The notes under the pieces are model-generated. The model was not told where the DNA came from, did no database searches, and saw only the letters and a program-made list of their open reading frames with translations. Source: Nostoc sp. S4 (GTDB taxonomy: Bacteria > Cyanobacteriota > Cyanobacteriia > Cyanobacteriales > Nostocaceae). Taken from it: a DNA stretch of 64,000 nt. The stretch lies in the NCBI GenBank assembly GCA_029379225.1, contig JAQYWR010000046.1, positions 1 to 64,000 on the forward strand, given 5' to 3'. The position numbers and the translations under genes are program-made. Positions 18,340 to 27,301 of the stretch are shown here, one piece after another (within the stretch, counting starts at the first letter, position 1; each line of letters begins with the position of its first letter).

Positions 18340-18432
18340 TAATGAATCGGGTAGGATTTGTATTTTTTGTAAAAATTTTTTGAGCTTGGTAGAAACAAGC
18401 ATTAAGTATGAAATAATAAAGTTATGAATTTG

Positions 18433-18485
18433 ATTATAATGGGATGTAAGTGAAATTTTTAAAGCAGCTTACATCCCATTATAAT
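18433..18485. repeat. 18-bp perfect inverted repeat in Dnd spacer
   Basis: Two perfect 18-nt arms (ATTATAATGGGATGTAAG and its complement) flank a 17-nt loop in the 327-bp AT-rich spacer 18340-18666. No T-run follows. It could be a transcript-end hairpin, a protein-binding palindrome or a remnant of a mobile repeat. No ORF is supported in the rest of the spacer. Confidence 0.8.
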
Positions 18486-18666
18486 ATAGTTTATTAAAAC
18501 TAAGTTTATCAAAAAAATATTAAAGAATAAAGCGTTTTTTCAAAAAAATTAAAATTTTAATATTATAGTTTCTCAAAATTTAAAGATAACGCTAACAGTG
18601 GCTTTACGGAGGTAAATGCAGCACTAGAGAAGGTTAAAATATAGAAAAATTATTTTAGAATCTAAG

Positions 18667-18840
18667 ATGCCACAAGAGGCAAATATTGATGATGTGCAGG
18701 AGCCGATTACGAACGCTCCACCGGAAGTACGGCAAATTATTGAGCGGGTGTGGAAGCTGGAAAAAAGTAGGCTAGATAGGAAAAGCAAAGGGCATATTAA
18801 CGATGATATTTTAGATATTATCAAGGAAGCAGTGCAATGA
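18667..18840 (+). CDS. small protein coupled to SMC-like ATPase
   Basis: A 57-residue protein (MPQEANIDDVQEPITNAPPE...) with a polar N-terminus and a helical, charged C-terminus (IIERVWKLEKSRLDR, DDILDIIKEAV). Its stop overlaps the start of the SMC-like ATPase by ATGA, so the two are translationally coupled. It probably is a small subunit or adaptor of that ATPase. I know no function. Confidence 0.65.
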   Translation: MPQEANIDDVQEPITNAPPEVRQIIERVWKLEKSRLDRKSKGHINDDILDIIKEAVQ

Positions 18841-20909
18841 AGCTGACTTCAATTAAACTGTGCAATTTTCGCTCGTTTTACGGTACTACGCCAGAGATGA
18901 ATCTTGCCGGAGGAGAGATTCATAACACGACGATTATTCATGGTAATAACGGTGCTGGCAAAACAAGTCTGTTGAATGCATTTACCTGGGTATTATATGA
19001 GAAATTTAGTGCGGCATTTGCATCAACAGAACAATTAGTAAATAAAAGAGCGATCGCCCAAGCCGAACGAGGACAAGCTGTAGAATGTTGGGTAGAGATT
19101 GGTTGGGAACATGATATTACCCGCTATCGAGTTAAACGTTCCTGTCGGGTTTACAAAAACGCCAGCGAACTCGAAGCAGGTAAAACTCAATTAACAATGT
19201 GGGTGAGTGGCGATGATGGCAAATGGAATTTACCAACTCAACCACCAGAGGATATTATTAATCAGATTTTACCCGCTAGTTTACATCAATATTTTTTCTT
19301 TGACGGCGAACGAATTGAAGAGATAGTCCGTTCTGATAAAAAAGCGGAAATCGCCGAAGCAACAAAGATTTTTTTAGGTGTAGAAATAATCGAACGTTCA
19401 ATTACACATTTGAAAGGAGCTAAAAAAAGTTTAGAAAGTGAGTTAACAGCTATCGGTGATGCAGAAACTAAACAACTTTTACGACAGCAAGAAAAAATCG
19501 AACGTGAAATTGATAGTATCACCAAACGGCAAAGCGAAATTCAACAAGAGTTAGAATATCAACAAACTTTCAAAAAAGAGACAAGCAATCGGTTACGAGA
19601 ACTCAGCGCTGCTAAAGAACTGCAAGAAAGACGGCAGAATTTAGAATCACAGAAAGAAGCAAACCGGGAAGAACTGAGAAAAACCAGAGAAGCGCTAAAA
19701 AAAGTAGTTTCGGCGCGGGGTTATACAGTGTTGCTATCAGATACCACAAGCCTATTTCGGAAAATTGTTGATGATTTCAAGCAGCGCGGTGAATTAACTT
19801 CGGGAATTTCGCGGGAATTTATCAATGAATTACTAAAATCTAAACGTTGCATTTGTGGTGCAGACTTAAATGCAGGAAGTCATCATCATAACAATGTACA
19901 AATTTGGTTAGAACGAGCTGGTTCATCGACAGTAGAAGAAACCGCAATTCGTATGAGCGCCCAAGTAGATGAAATTGATAAGCAAGCAATAGCATTTTGG
20001 GAAGAGGTTGACAGAGAACAAGTTAGAATTGAACAGCTAAGACAAACAATATCTCAAATCGAAAGTGAATTAGATAGTATTCAAGAACGATTACGCAAAG
20101 ATGCTAACGAAGAAATTAGTAGTTTACAAAAACGTCTAGACGAAATTGAAAATAAAATTGATGAATTAAATCGAGAACAAGGTGCAAATCAGCAGCGAAT
20201 TGCTCAACTAAAAATAGAAGTTGATGCTTTGGGTAAACAAATCGCCAAGCAGAAATTGAATGAAGCCAAGCAGGTTTTGGCACAGCGGCGGATCAATGCC
20301 ACCCAAGATGCTATTGAACGGTTAACAGAAGTCAAAAATCGTCAAGAAAAGCAGTTTCGTTTGCAACTTGAAAAGCGAGTCCAAGAAATATTTACAGAGA
20401 TTTCTGTTGCACCATATATTCCAAAAATCAGTGATAAATACGAATTGACGCTGGTAGAAAATACAGCAGGTATCGAAGCGCAAGTTGCAGCTTCTACTGG
20501 GCAAAATCAAATTCTCAGTTTATCGTTTATTGCCAGTATTATCGATAGAGTGCGGGAGTGGAGCGAGAAGCGGAAAATGATGATGCTTCCCGATAGCAGT
20601 ACTTTCCCAATTGTTATGGATTCACCATTTGGCAGCTTAGATGAAATCTCACGGCGACACATTGCCAACACAATTCCGAAATTAGCGAATCAGTTAATAG
20701 TGTTAGTCACAAAGACTCAATGGCGAGGTGAAGTTGAAGAAGAAATCACAGAGAAAATTGGTAGGGAATATGTGCTGACTTACTATTCTTCAAAACCAGA
20801 TTGCGAGCAAGATTATATTGAATTAGGTGGGGAAAGATATTCTTTAGTACGGCAAAGTCCTAATGAATTTGAGTATACAGAGATTATTGAAGTGGAACGC
20901 GATCGCTAA
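18837..20909 (+). CDS. SMC/Rad50-like ATPase, DndD-related, in Dnd island
   Basis: A 690-residue ATPase: N-terminal FRSFYG and Walker A GNNGAGKT (36-43), FFFDGERIEEI near 160, long coiled coils (about 190-320 and 375-500) separated by a CICG motif at 338-341, and a C-terminal ABC half with a signature-like GQNQILSLSF and Walker B/D-loop VMDSPFGSLDE near 594. It resembles DndD in layout, but the island has a separate canonical DndD at 27.3-29.3 kb. The CxC turn between coiled coils recalls a Rad50 zinc hook, but has one residue too few. Likely a DNA-end or DNA-loop ATPase acting with the 57-aa partner. Confidence 0.8.
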   Translation: MKLTSIKLCNFRSFYGTTPEMNLAGGEIHNTTIIHGNNGAGKTSLLNAFTWVLYEKFSAAFASTEQLVNKRAIAQAERGQAVECWVEIGWEHDITRYRVKRSCRVYKNASELEAGKTQLTMWVSGDDGKWNLPTQPPEDIINQILPASLHQYFFFDGERIEEIVRSDKKAEIAEATKIFLGVEIIERSITHLKGAKKSLESELTAIGDAETKQLLRQQEKIEREIDSITKRQSEIQQELEYQQTFKKETSNRLRELSAAKELQERRQNLESQKEANREELRKTREALKKVVSARGYTVLLSDTTSLFRKIVDDFKQRGELTSGISREFINELLKSKRCICGADLNAGSHHHNNVQIWLERAGSSTVEETAIRMSAQVDEIDKQAIAFWEEVDREQVRIEQLRQTISQIESELDSIQERLRKDANEEISSLQKRLDEIENKIDELNREQGANQQRIAQLKIEVDALGKQIAKQKLNEAKQVLAQRRINATQDAIERLTEVKNRQEKQFRLQLEKRVQEIFTEISVAPYIPKISDKYELTLVENTAGIEAQVAASTGQNQILSLSFIASIIDRVREWSEKRKMMMLPDSSTFPIVMDSPFGSLDEISRRHIANTIPKLANQLIVLVTKTQWRGEVEEEITEKIGREYVLTYYSSKPDCEQDYIELGGERYSLVRQSPNEFEYTEIIEVERDR

Positions 20910-21046
20910 TTGAAAGAAACGAACCGCACCAGGCACGGAGGACACAGAGAAAATTGCGCCAAAACACAACAGTTTTTTCTGTGCATAAAGTTACCACCCA
21001 AAAAAGTTAAAGTTGAAAAAAGCGACTTTTAGCAAGAGATGTGGTT

Positions 21047-21616
21047 ATGATTGCTAATTCAAACGGACAGTATATGTCTCCCCAAGAATATCTAGAATGG
21101 GAAGAACATCAAGATATTAAATACGAATATATCAATGGTGAAGTCTTCGCCATGACTGGGGGTACTATTCCTCATACTAGTATTGCTCTAAACTTGGCTT
21201 CAGCATTAAAAATTCACCTCCGAGGAAGTCAATGTCGCGCCTTCATGGCAGATGCAAAAGTAGCAGTAACTGAGAACGGGCCATTTCACTACCCAGATGT
21301 TGTCGTGAGTTGCGACGAACGGGATAGACAAGCTATTAAATTTCTTCACTATTCTTGTCTAATTGTCGAAGTCCTCTCTCCGAGTACAGAAGCTTACGAC
21401 AGAGGCAAAAAATTTATGCAGTATCGCCGCATCCAAACTTTACAAGAATACGTCCTCATTGATGCTGAAAAGATGAGTTTAGATTGCTTCCGGCTAAATG
21501 ATAGAGGGATTTGGGAATTACATCCTTATGAAGAGGGGGATGAAGTTCATTTAACGAGTGTTGATTTTCGCTTTCCCATATCTTTAGTTTATGAGGATGT
21601 GCAGTTTCCAATCTAA
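21047..21616 (+). CDS. Uma2-family (DUF820) PD-(D/E)XK nuclease
   Basis: About 189 residues typical of the large cyanobacterial Uma2 family: MSPQEYLEWEEHQDIKYEYINGEV at the N-terminus, then the nuclease core YPDVVVSC and LIVEVLSPSTEAYDRGKKFMQYR. Members share a restriction-endonuclease fold with unproven substrates and are highly multiplied in filamentous cyanobacteria. ATG 21047 is preferred to GTG 21041. It lies between the SMC-like ATPase and Dnd-associated protein 4; whether it functions with them is unknown. Confidence 0.88.
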   Translation: MIANSNGQYMSPQEYLEWEEHQDIKYEYINGEVFAMTGGTIPHTSIALNLASALKIHLRGSQCRAFMADAKVAVTENGPFHYPDVVVSCDERDRQAIKFLHYSCLIVEVLSPSTEAYDRGKKFMQYRRIQTLQEYVLIDAEKMSLDCFRLNDRGIWELHPYEEGDEVHLTSVDFRFPISLVYEDVQFPI

Positions 21617-21734
21617 GTTTTGAATCATTTTTTTGTGGGGGCGATCGCTCTTTTAGTGGTATAAAAGAGTGCATAGGTGTAGGCTTTGCTTATCGCTTTC
21701 AGTTAATATGGCTACACAGTAGATATTTAAATCA

Positions 21735-22205
21735 ATGGCTGTGAATAGAATCAAGGTTGCTAAAGATAAAGCCGAGTTAGTTAAATCCTTAGTCGCATCA
21801 AAAGACACAACAGGACCTTTTCAAACTTATGTAGAGGTGATGGTATTTGCTGCTGCTTTAGGCGTTAGATATAAAAAGCGTATACCTTTAGGCGAGACTA
21901 CCAAAAGAGAACCTTCCCCAATTCCACAAGAAAACTTTGTCTCTTTAGGACATGAACTAATAATTAAATTATTGGGGATTAATGAAACACAAGATATAGA
22001 AATTATTTCTTCGCAACAAGAAGAATATGAAGATAAACGCACCCAAATTTTTGAAGAATACGCCAATGGAGGGCTAGAACTTTTACAAACTGAATTACGC
22101 GGAGCCGTAGATTATTCAGAGCGTATTCTTTTATTCTTAATTGCAGAAAAAGATAATAAAGAATCGATAAATGAAGAATTTGACCTAAGTAGATTTTTTA
22201 CTTAA
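21735..22205 (+). CDS. DNA phosphorothioation-associated protein 4
   Basis: A 156-residue protein starting MAVNRIKVAKDKAELVKSLV and containing TGPFQTYVEVMVFAAALGVRYKKR, then a C-terminal ILLFLIAEKD segment. I recognise this as the Dnd-associated protein 4 family, found beside dndBCDE in cyanobacteria and some other bacteria. Molecular function is unknown. The N-terminal third resembles DndE in general style (small, basic, helical), which may mean DNA binding. The HNH gene follows 24 bp downstream, presumably in one transcript. Confidence 0.72.
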   Translation: MAVNRIKVAKDKAELVKSLVASKDTTGPFQTYVEVMVFAAALGVRYKKRIPLGETTKREPSPIPQENFVSLGHELIIKLLGINETQDIEIISSQQEEYEDKRTQIFEEYANGGLELLQTELRGAVDYSERILLFLIAEKDNKESINEEFDLSRFFT

Positions 22206-22229
22206 TTTTTAAAATTATTTTAAAAAATT

Positions 22230-23170
22230 ATGAAAACATTAGATTATTACTATAAATCTTTTTCTCAATTAAATGTAAGTAGTAGCAGTAAGCGTGGTAA
22301 TGCTCACTATAAACCAATATTGCTTTTAACTGTTATTGATTTGATTACACGAGCAGTTGTTAATGATAACCGAATTCCAGTTTCAGAAGAATTAATTCAA
22401 ACATTTGAGAGATACTGGGTATTTTAAGTTCTAAATCTTATAAAGGTGGTTTACATTATCCATTCTTTCATTTACAAAGTGAGGGATTTTGGCATTTAGC
22501 ATTGAAGCCAGAATTTAAAGGCTTACAGCCAAAAACAACTAACAAGCTGAAAGAGGCTGTTGAATATGCTTATTTAGATAATGAACTATTTATTTTTTTA
22601 CAAGATGAATCTTCAAGGCAAGAATTAATTGATTCACTAGTAACAACTTTTTTTCAAGAACAGCAAGATGATTTTGAAGATATTTTGCAAATAAACCAAT
22701 CTTTCCAAGAATATGATTTAATTACAGAAAAATTAGCTGCCTCAACTAACCTAGATAGTAATCCAAAATGGGGTATAAGAAAGGCAGTAATTAGAAATAC
22801 TTTTTTCAGAAAAACTATTGTTCGTGTATATGATTCCCAATGTGCTTTTTGTGGCATTAGAGTAACTAAAGCCGTAAATCAAAATATTGTAGATGGCGCA
22901 CACATCAAACCATTTGCACAATTTTATGACAGCAGAATCCATAATGGTATTGCTCTTTGTAAGAATCACCATTGGGCTTTTGACCGTGGTTGGTTTACTG
23001 CTGATGAGCAGTATAAAATCATTGTTAGTAGAGAATTAGAAGAAATATCTCCCTATAGTAAACCCATGAAAGACTTTCATGGCGAAAGACTACTGCTACC
23101 AAATAAAGAGCAATACTTTCCAGAAGTAGAAGCGTTGGAATGGCATCGCCAAAATATATTCCAAGGTTAA
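22230..23170 (+). pseudogene. phosphorothioate-sensing HNH restriction endonuclease, frameshifted
   Basis: The first frame (22230-22427) encodes 65 residues with KRGNAHYKPILLLTVIDLI and ends at GTA TTT TAA. The -1 frame continues with SSKSYKGGLHYPFFHL and runs to 23170. Joined, the two give about 313 residues: an N-terminal sulfur-binding-like domain and a C-terminal HNH nuclease with CAFCG, DGAHIKPF, and NGIALCKNHHWAFDRGW. This is the layout of ScoMcrA-type enzymes that recognise phosphorothioated DNA. Loss of one base near 22421-22424 (for instance one A in GTAATTTTA) explains the break. Either the gene is dead, the read has an error, or frameshifting occurs. It ends exactly where dndB ends on the other strand. 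Confidence 0.8.
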
Positions 23171-24769
23171 CTACAACACAGGTGGAATTCCCACTTCTTT
23201 TAGTTCCACAAATTCACCATCAAAACCAATTGTTTTATTTTCTATAGTCCTAGCATTAGCCAAAGCCTTACGAAGTTCAGCACGTTCCATTGAATCTTGA
23301 ATTCCGCCAAGGATGTAAATTAATAACTTTGTCGCTAAATCTTTTCCAGAAACTTGCACTCGCTTTTTATTAGGGTCATACAAAACCCCATACCAAAGAG
23401 ATTGAGTATATTCCATACCAGTAAAACCACCTTGTTGGTCAAACTTTCGTAACTTCTTAAAAATGCTGGATAGAGAAAGACCTTTTTTAAACACTAAAAA
23501 TCCCAAAGCTTGTGCTAAAGCAACTTGTGCTACAGGACGGAAAAGTATATTTGCTTCACCGCCACCTTTTTCAAAGCTGAACCTTCGCAAAACTGGTGTA
23601 TCTTCATGTTCCAAAATTTTATAACTAGGTAAATTAGCCAAATTATCAAAAAGCTTTTTAAATTCCTCAATTCCTTCCTCAATTTCTTCATCTTCTGGAC
23701 GCATGGGAATTAAGCCTTTTTCCAATGGTTTCCAGTGGGGGAATTTTTGACCTAAATATCGTTCAGACATATCTTGTAGCGCTTGTAGTGTCGTCAAAAC
23801 TGTAGAGTTTGCTGCTACAGTCGCACTATTCCAATTAACACGTGGGTTACGATTTGGACGTTGTTCTAACAGTGGATGAGTCACTGCAATTTTTCTAGCC
23901 ACAATAGAAAAACCATCATCTTCATTTAACTGTGCTAACTGACCTTTAGTTAAAGGTGCAGCCATCAAGTTGACATGGACAAAAATCGACCTCACCCTTC
24001 TTCTAGCTTGGTTGCGAGTCTCCCCAGCGTTAACTGCACAAATGAACTCAATACCAATTTTTTCTTTAGGTAAGCTTTGTAAATAAGCAGGATCTACTTG
24101 AAATTGTTCTATTAAATTTGCCACCGTAATAAAACTATCATCAGCAGTTTTATCCTTTTTATATCGCTGGAGTTTGCCAGTTTTAATTAACTCCATTAAA
24201 CCTTGAACTCCCATGAGCCGATGTTGACCATCTAGTGCATAAATGGTTACATTTTCTTCAGATATATTAAGTAAGCCGACCTTACCATCTTTATCTAGAG
24301 GTGTAAAATCTGTAGTAGATTTTGTGGCGCGTTCCTCAGTATCCCACTCAGATGCTTTAGAGTCATCCACCCAAGCCTGATTAATTACCACTAGCACTGG
24401 TGGAAACTTATGATTTTTTCTAGCAGCCAAATACTGAACTAAGGGTGCTTGACGCGACCAGTCAACGGGACGTTGTTGAATTTCATCGATACTATCTGCA
24501 TCAATTTCAATGTTATCCGTCTCTGGATTGTACTTTTTTTGTAGCAGAGGTAAACCAGAAGCGAAATGAACTCTGCCGGCAAACCATTCTAGGGTAACAG
24601 AACCGATATAAGCTTCACTGCCTCCCATCTCAGTTTTTTGAACGAGAATTTGGTCTTTTTTCTCTAAAAATTTCTCTAGAAGTAAAGCTAGTACCTCTTT
24701 TTCCTTGTTTTCTCTCTCTAGGTACTCTCTAGCAATATCAGCAGTTAGGTCAGATGCAATGTCTCTCAT
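23171..24769 (-). CDS. dndB: DndB, DGQHR-domain protein of the phosphorothioation system
   Basis: A 532-residue protein with the signature YALDGQHRLMG (DGQHR at 180-184), followed by VNLMAAPLTKGQL and NWNSATVAANS. The DGQHR/ParB-like nuclease-fold family includes DndB, which is not needed for sulfur insertion but modulates its frequency, in some hosts as a transcription regulator of the dnd operon. Here it is read opposite to the rest of the island and diverges from dndC across 155 bp. Its length exceeds that of many DndB proteins (about 360 aa), mostly in the C-terminal half. Confidence 0.85.
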   Translation of the reverse strand: MRDIASDLTADIAREYLERENKEKEVLALLLEKFLEKKDQILVQKTEMGGSEAYIGSVTLEWFAGRVHFASGLPLLQKKYNPETDNIEIDADSIDEIQQRPVDWSRQAPLVQYLAARKNHKFPPVLVVINQAWVDDSKASEWDTEERATKSTTDFTPLDKDGKVGLLNISEENVTIYALDGQHRLMGVQGLMELIKTGKLQRYKKDKTADDSFITVANLIEQFQVDPAYLQSLPKEKIGIEFICAVNAGETRNQARRRVRSIFVHVNLMAAPLTKGQLAQLNEDDGFSIVARKIAVTHPLLEQRPNRNPRVNWNSATVAANSTVLTTLQALQDMSERYLGQKFPHWKPLEKGLIPMRPEDEEIEEGIEEFKKLFDNLANLPSYKILEHEDTPVLRRFSFEKGGGEANILFRPVAQVALAQALGFLVFKKGLSLSSIFKKLRKFDQQGGFTGMEYTQSLWYGVLYDPNKKRVQVSGKDLATKLLIYILGGIQDSMERAELRKALANARTIENKTIGFDGEFVELKEVGIPPVL

Positions 24770-24924
24770 ATTAATTTTTAAAAACTTATACTTGTAAGAT
24801 AGCTATATTGTCCAAAAAGTTAGATACTAATAAATCAGTTTTTAAAAACTTTTTGGGAACCCGCGCATTCCATACGCTGGGGTAAAAAAAGCGGTAACGC
24901 CCAAATGACCAGAGGTAGGAACCA
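24770..24924. promoter_or_regulatory. divergent dndB/dndC promoter region
   Basis: The only spacer between the divergent dndB and dndC starts, so both promoters should lie here. I cannot point to a convincing -10/-35 pair or operator. Confidence 0.5.
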
Positions 24925-26550
24925 ATGACTGAAGCACAACCACAAAATAATGGCCAGCAGACACGTACTGTAGCAGAGTTGGTAGAGTATATCCAAGTTC
25001 TTACCACTGAAATTCAAGAATTGTATTGTTTAGATGCGATACCTTGGGTTGTTGGTTATTCGGGCGGCAAGGACAGCACGGCGACTTTACAGCTTGTTTG
25101 GAATGCGATACTGGGACTTCCACTGGAAAAGCGAACTAAGCCTATTCATGTCATTACAACTGATACAGGTGTAGAAAATCCTTATGTAGCTGCTTGGGTA
25201 CGCAACTCACTAGAGCAAATGAAAATAGCGGCTCAAGAGCAAAAAATGCCAGTAGAACCGCATTTATTACAACCAGAGATTAAACAAACATACTGGGTGG
25301 GTTTAATTGGCAAAGGCTACCCAGCACCACGCCATAAATTCCGTTGGTGTACTGGACGCTTAAAAATTGACCCATCTAACCTTTTCATCCGTAATGTTAT
25401 TAGGGCTAGCGGCGAAACAATTGTTGTGTTAGGAACTCGCAAAACTGAAAGTGTCAATCGTGCTGCTATCATGTCAAAACGTGAAGTTCGTAGAGTACGG
25501 GAGCGCCTTAGTCCTCATCCCAGCCTTGTTAACTCATTGCTTTACACTCCTATAGAAGATTGGCGTACTGATGAAGTTTGGTTGTATTTAATGCAATGGG
25601 ATAATCCTTGGGGATACAGCAACAAAGACTTATTTGCGATGTATAGAGGTGCAACAGCTGATAACGAATGCCCATTAGTTGTTGATACTTCTACTCCTAG
25701 TTGTGGTAGCTCTCGTTTTGGATGCTGGGTCTGCACACTGGTTAATAGTGATAGATCTATGCAAGCGATGATTCAAAACGATGAGGAAAAAGAATGGTTA
25801 CAACCTCTGATTGATATTCGCTTAGAAGAATTAAATATTGATAACGACCGCGATAAACGGGACTTCCGTCGTATCTGGGGAGAAGTTCAACTGTTTGAGC
25901 GTAACTTGGATGGAGAAATTTCTATTGAACCAATACCAGGCCCTTACGTTAAATCTTGGCGCGAACATTTATTAAGACAACTCTTAGAAGCTCAAACACA
26001 AATCCGTCAAACAGCACCAGAAAATATGCGCGATATTACTTTAATAAGTTTAGAAGAATTGAGTGAAATTCGCCGTATTTGGTTAGAAGAAAAACACGAG
26101 TTTGATGACAGCTTACCCCGCATTTATCAAGAGGTCACAGGTGAAGAATTTAAAGACCCGCGTCCCGGTGCTGACCTTAGTTTATTAGGTAGCGATGAAT
26201 GGGCTGTGTTAGAAGAAGTCTGTGCAGATGATAAGATGCACTTAGAACTGATGGCGAAACTCTTAGACACAGAACGCCAATTTCGCAAAATGTCGCGTCG
26301 TATAGGAATTTACGAAAGCTTAGAAAAATGCTTTGCTACCAGTTCTCGTTCTAAAGATGAAGCTGTGAAAAATGCTCATCTAAAACGAGATTTGAAAACA
26401 GCAGTTGAACAAGGTGATATTCAAAAGGTCAAACAGCTAACTTTAGCAGATTTTGTTGCACCAGAGGAACAAACAACTACACCCGATACACAAATTGACA
26501 CTGCTGACAATGCCAAGACTTGGGCAAATATGAAATTTAAAAATAAATAA
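24925..26550 (+). CDS. dndC: DndC, phosphorothioation sulfurtransferase
   Basis: A 541-residue PAPS-reductase/ATP-pyrophosphatase-type enzyme. The PP-loop SGGKDST lies at 46-52. Cys142 (WCTGRLK) and the cluster Cys249, Cys260, Cys267, Cys270 (CPLVVD, SCGSSRFGCWVC) supply the 4Fe-4S ligands known for DndC. It activates the DNA backbone with ATP and transfers sulfur from the desulfurase to form phosphorothioate. The C-terminal third is helical and more variable. Transcribed divergently from dndB; no dndA is found in the window. Confidence 0.95.
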   Translation: MTEAQPQNNGQQTRTVAELVEYIQVLTTEIQELYCLDAIPWVVGYSGGKDSTATLQLVWNAILGLPLEKRTKPIHVITTDTGVENPYVAAWVRNSLEQMKIAAQEQKMPVEPHLLQPEIKQTYWVGLIGKGYPAPRHKFRWCTGRLKIDPSNLFIRNVIRASGETIVVLGTRKTESVNRAAIMSKREVRRVRERLSPHPSLVNSLLYTPIEDWRTDEVWLYLMQWDNPWGYSNKDLFAMYRGATADNECPLVVDTSTPSCGSSRFGCWVCTLVNSDRSMQAMIQNDEEKEWLQPLIDIRLEELNIDNDRDKRDFRRIWGEVQLFERNLDGEISIEPIPGPYVKSWREHLLRQLLEAQTQIRQTAPENMRDITLISLEELSEIRRIWLEEKHEFDDSLPRIYQEVTGEEFKDPRPGADLSLLGSDEWAVLEEVCADDKMHLELMAKLLDTERQFRKMSRRIGIYESLEKCFATSSRSKDEAVKNAHLKRDLKTAVEQGDIQKVKQLTLADFVAPEEQTTTPDTQIDTADNAKTWANMKFKNK

Positions 26551-26558
26551 ACAAAGCC

Positions 26559-26804
26559 TTAAGTTTGCTCATTATCCTCGTTAGCATCTCCCAAGTACAG
26601 CTTTATAAACTCTTCTGCTGCGGTAGGATTAATTTTCTTGAGTGCATCACGAATTTCCAACACCGCATCAGCCACGGGGTCTGTCATCTCATTAACCCAT
26701 CGGTGAACGTTTGGCCGTCCTGTTCCCATTGTCACTGCTAACTTGTTTTGGCTGATGCTGTATATCTCTAACACCTGTTTCAGCGCTTTTCCTGCTTTTC
26801 CCAT
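26559..26804 (-). CDS. XRE-family HTH regulator
   Basis: An 81-residue protein that is essentially one helix-turn-helix: LKQVLEIYSISQNKLAVTMGTGRPNVHRWVNEMTDP, with a short acidic tail. It stops 8 bp from the dndC stop (convergent) and starts divergently to the 84-aa gene. Two TGTT-N8-GTAACA-type palindromes lie just upstream, so it probably represses itself and the divergent gene, and perhaps dndD behind it. Its position inside the island suggests it regulates Dnd. Confidence 0.85.
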   Translation of the reverse strand: MGKAGKALKQVLEIYSISQNKLAVTMGTGRPNVHRWVNEMTDPVADAVLEIRDALKKINPTAAEEFIKLYLGDANEDNEQT

Positions 26805-26840
26805 GCCTTTGATTTTGTCAAAGGCTTATAACCTAGTAAA

Positions 26841-26858
26841 TGTTCTGTATATGTAACA
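26841..26858. promoter_or_regulatory. operator-like palindrome, proximal copy
   Basis: TGTTCT-N6-GTAACA. The right half-site is identical to that of the second copy at 26877-26894; the left half differs at two positions. The centres are 36 bp apart. Confidence 0.55.
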
Positions 26859-26876
26859 AACAGTGTAAGATCGTCT

Positions 26877-26894
26877 TGTTACGTTTATGTAACA
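26877..26894. promoter_or_regulatory. operator-like palindrome, perfect copy
   Basis: Perfect TGTTAC-N6-GTAACA inverted repeat, 32 bp before the 84-aa gene and in the spacer divergent to the XRE gene; the natural candidate operator of that regulator. Confidence 0.65.
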
Positions 26895-26925
26895 GCGCAG
26901 CTTATCAGCAAACAGGTAAATTTCA

Positions 26926-27180
26926 ATGACTAAAAGCTTTCTAACAGAGACTTTGGAAACTAACGCGCCGCTTGTTTCCACCAAAGATTCTAGACAAACA
27001 ACACCAGATAGAGAATCTGTAAAAGTTGTAATTTATGGTTCTAAAAGAGGTGTTAACAACACAATTCTGACTTTATACAAACTTGGTTTCGCCCAAGTTA
27101 ACGAGTGGAGTCCTTTATTACCTGGTTCTAACCCTGGTGAAGTTATGAGTATTTTAACTAGGCATATTCTGACAAACTAA
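26926..27180 (+). CDS. small conserved cyanobacterial protein
   Basis: An 84-residue protein with a polar ~30-residue N-terminus and a conserved-looking C-terminal half: VKVVIYGSKRGVNNTILTLYKLGFAQ then WSPLLPGSNPGEVMSILTRHIL. I have seen this VKVVIYG...TLY.LGF...WSPLLPG pattern in small cyanobacterial proteins, often beside HTH genes, but know no function. It diverges from the XRE regulator and lies upstream of dndD, 121 bp away with a hairpin repeat between. Confidence 0.7.
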   Translation: MTKSFLTETLETNAPLVSTKDSRQTTPDRESVKVVIYGSKRGVNNTILTLYKLGFAQVNEWSPLLPGSNPGEVMSILTRHILTN

Positions 27181-27206
27181 TTAGATTTGAGCTAATGAAA
27201 AATATG

Positions 27207-27231
27207 GTAGGGTGGGCAATGCACACCCTAC
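27207..27231. repeat. GTAGGGTG hairpin repeat upstream of dndD
   Basis: Perfect 8-bp arms GTAGGGTG/CACCCTAC around a 9-nt loop, a dispersed cyanobacterial repeat type (GTAGGGTGGGCA...). On the minus strand the hairpin is preceded by T-rich sequence, not followed by it, so it is not a convincing plus-strand terminator. Confidence 0.6.
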
Positions 27232-27301
27232 AAAAAATCCTCGACAATTAAAAATCGCGGTTACACAAACAGAACCCACTTACATGGGTTAAATATAGAT
27301 A

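Noticed and set aside
18837-20909. Naming this ATPase dndD
   Set aside because: A canonical DndD with the MIFLELVLQNFGPY N-terminus exists at 27302-29290, so the first ATPase is described as DndD-related only.
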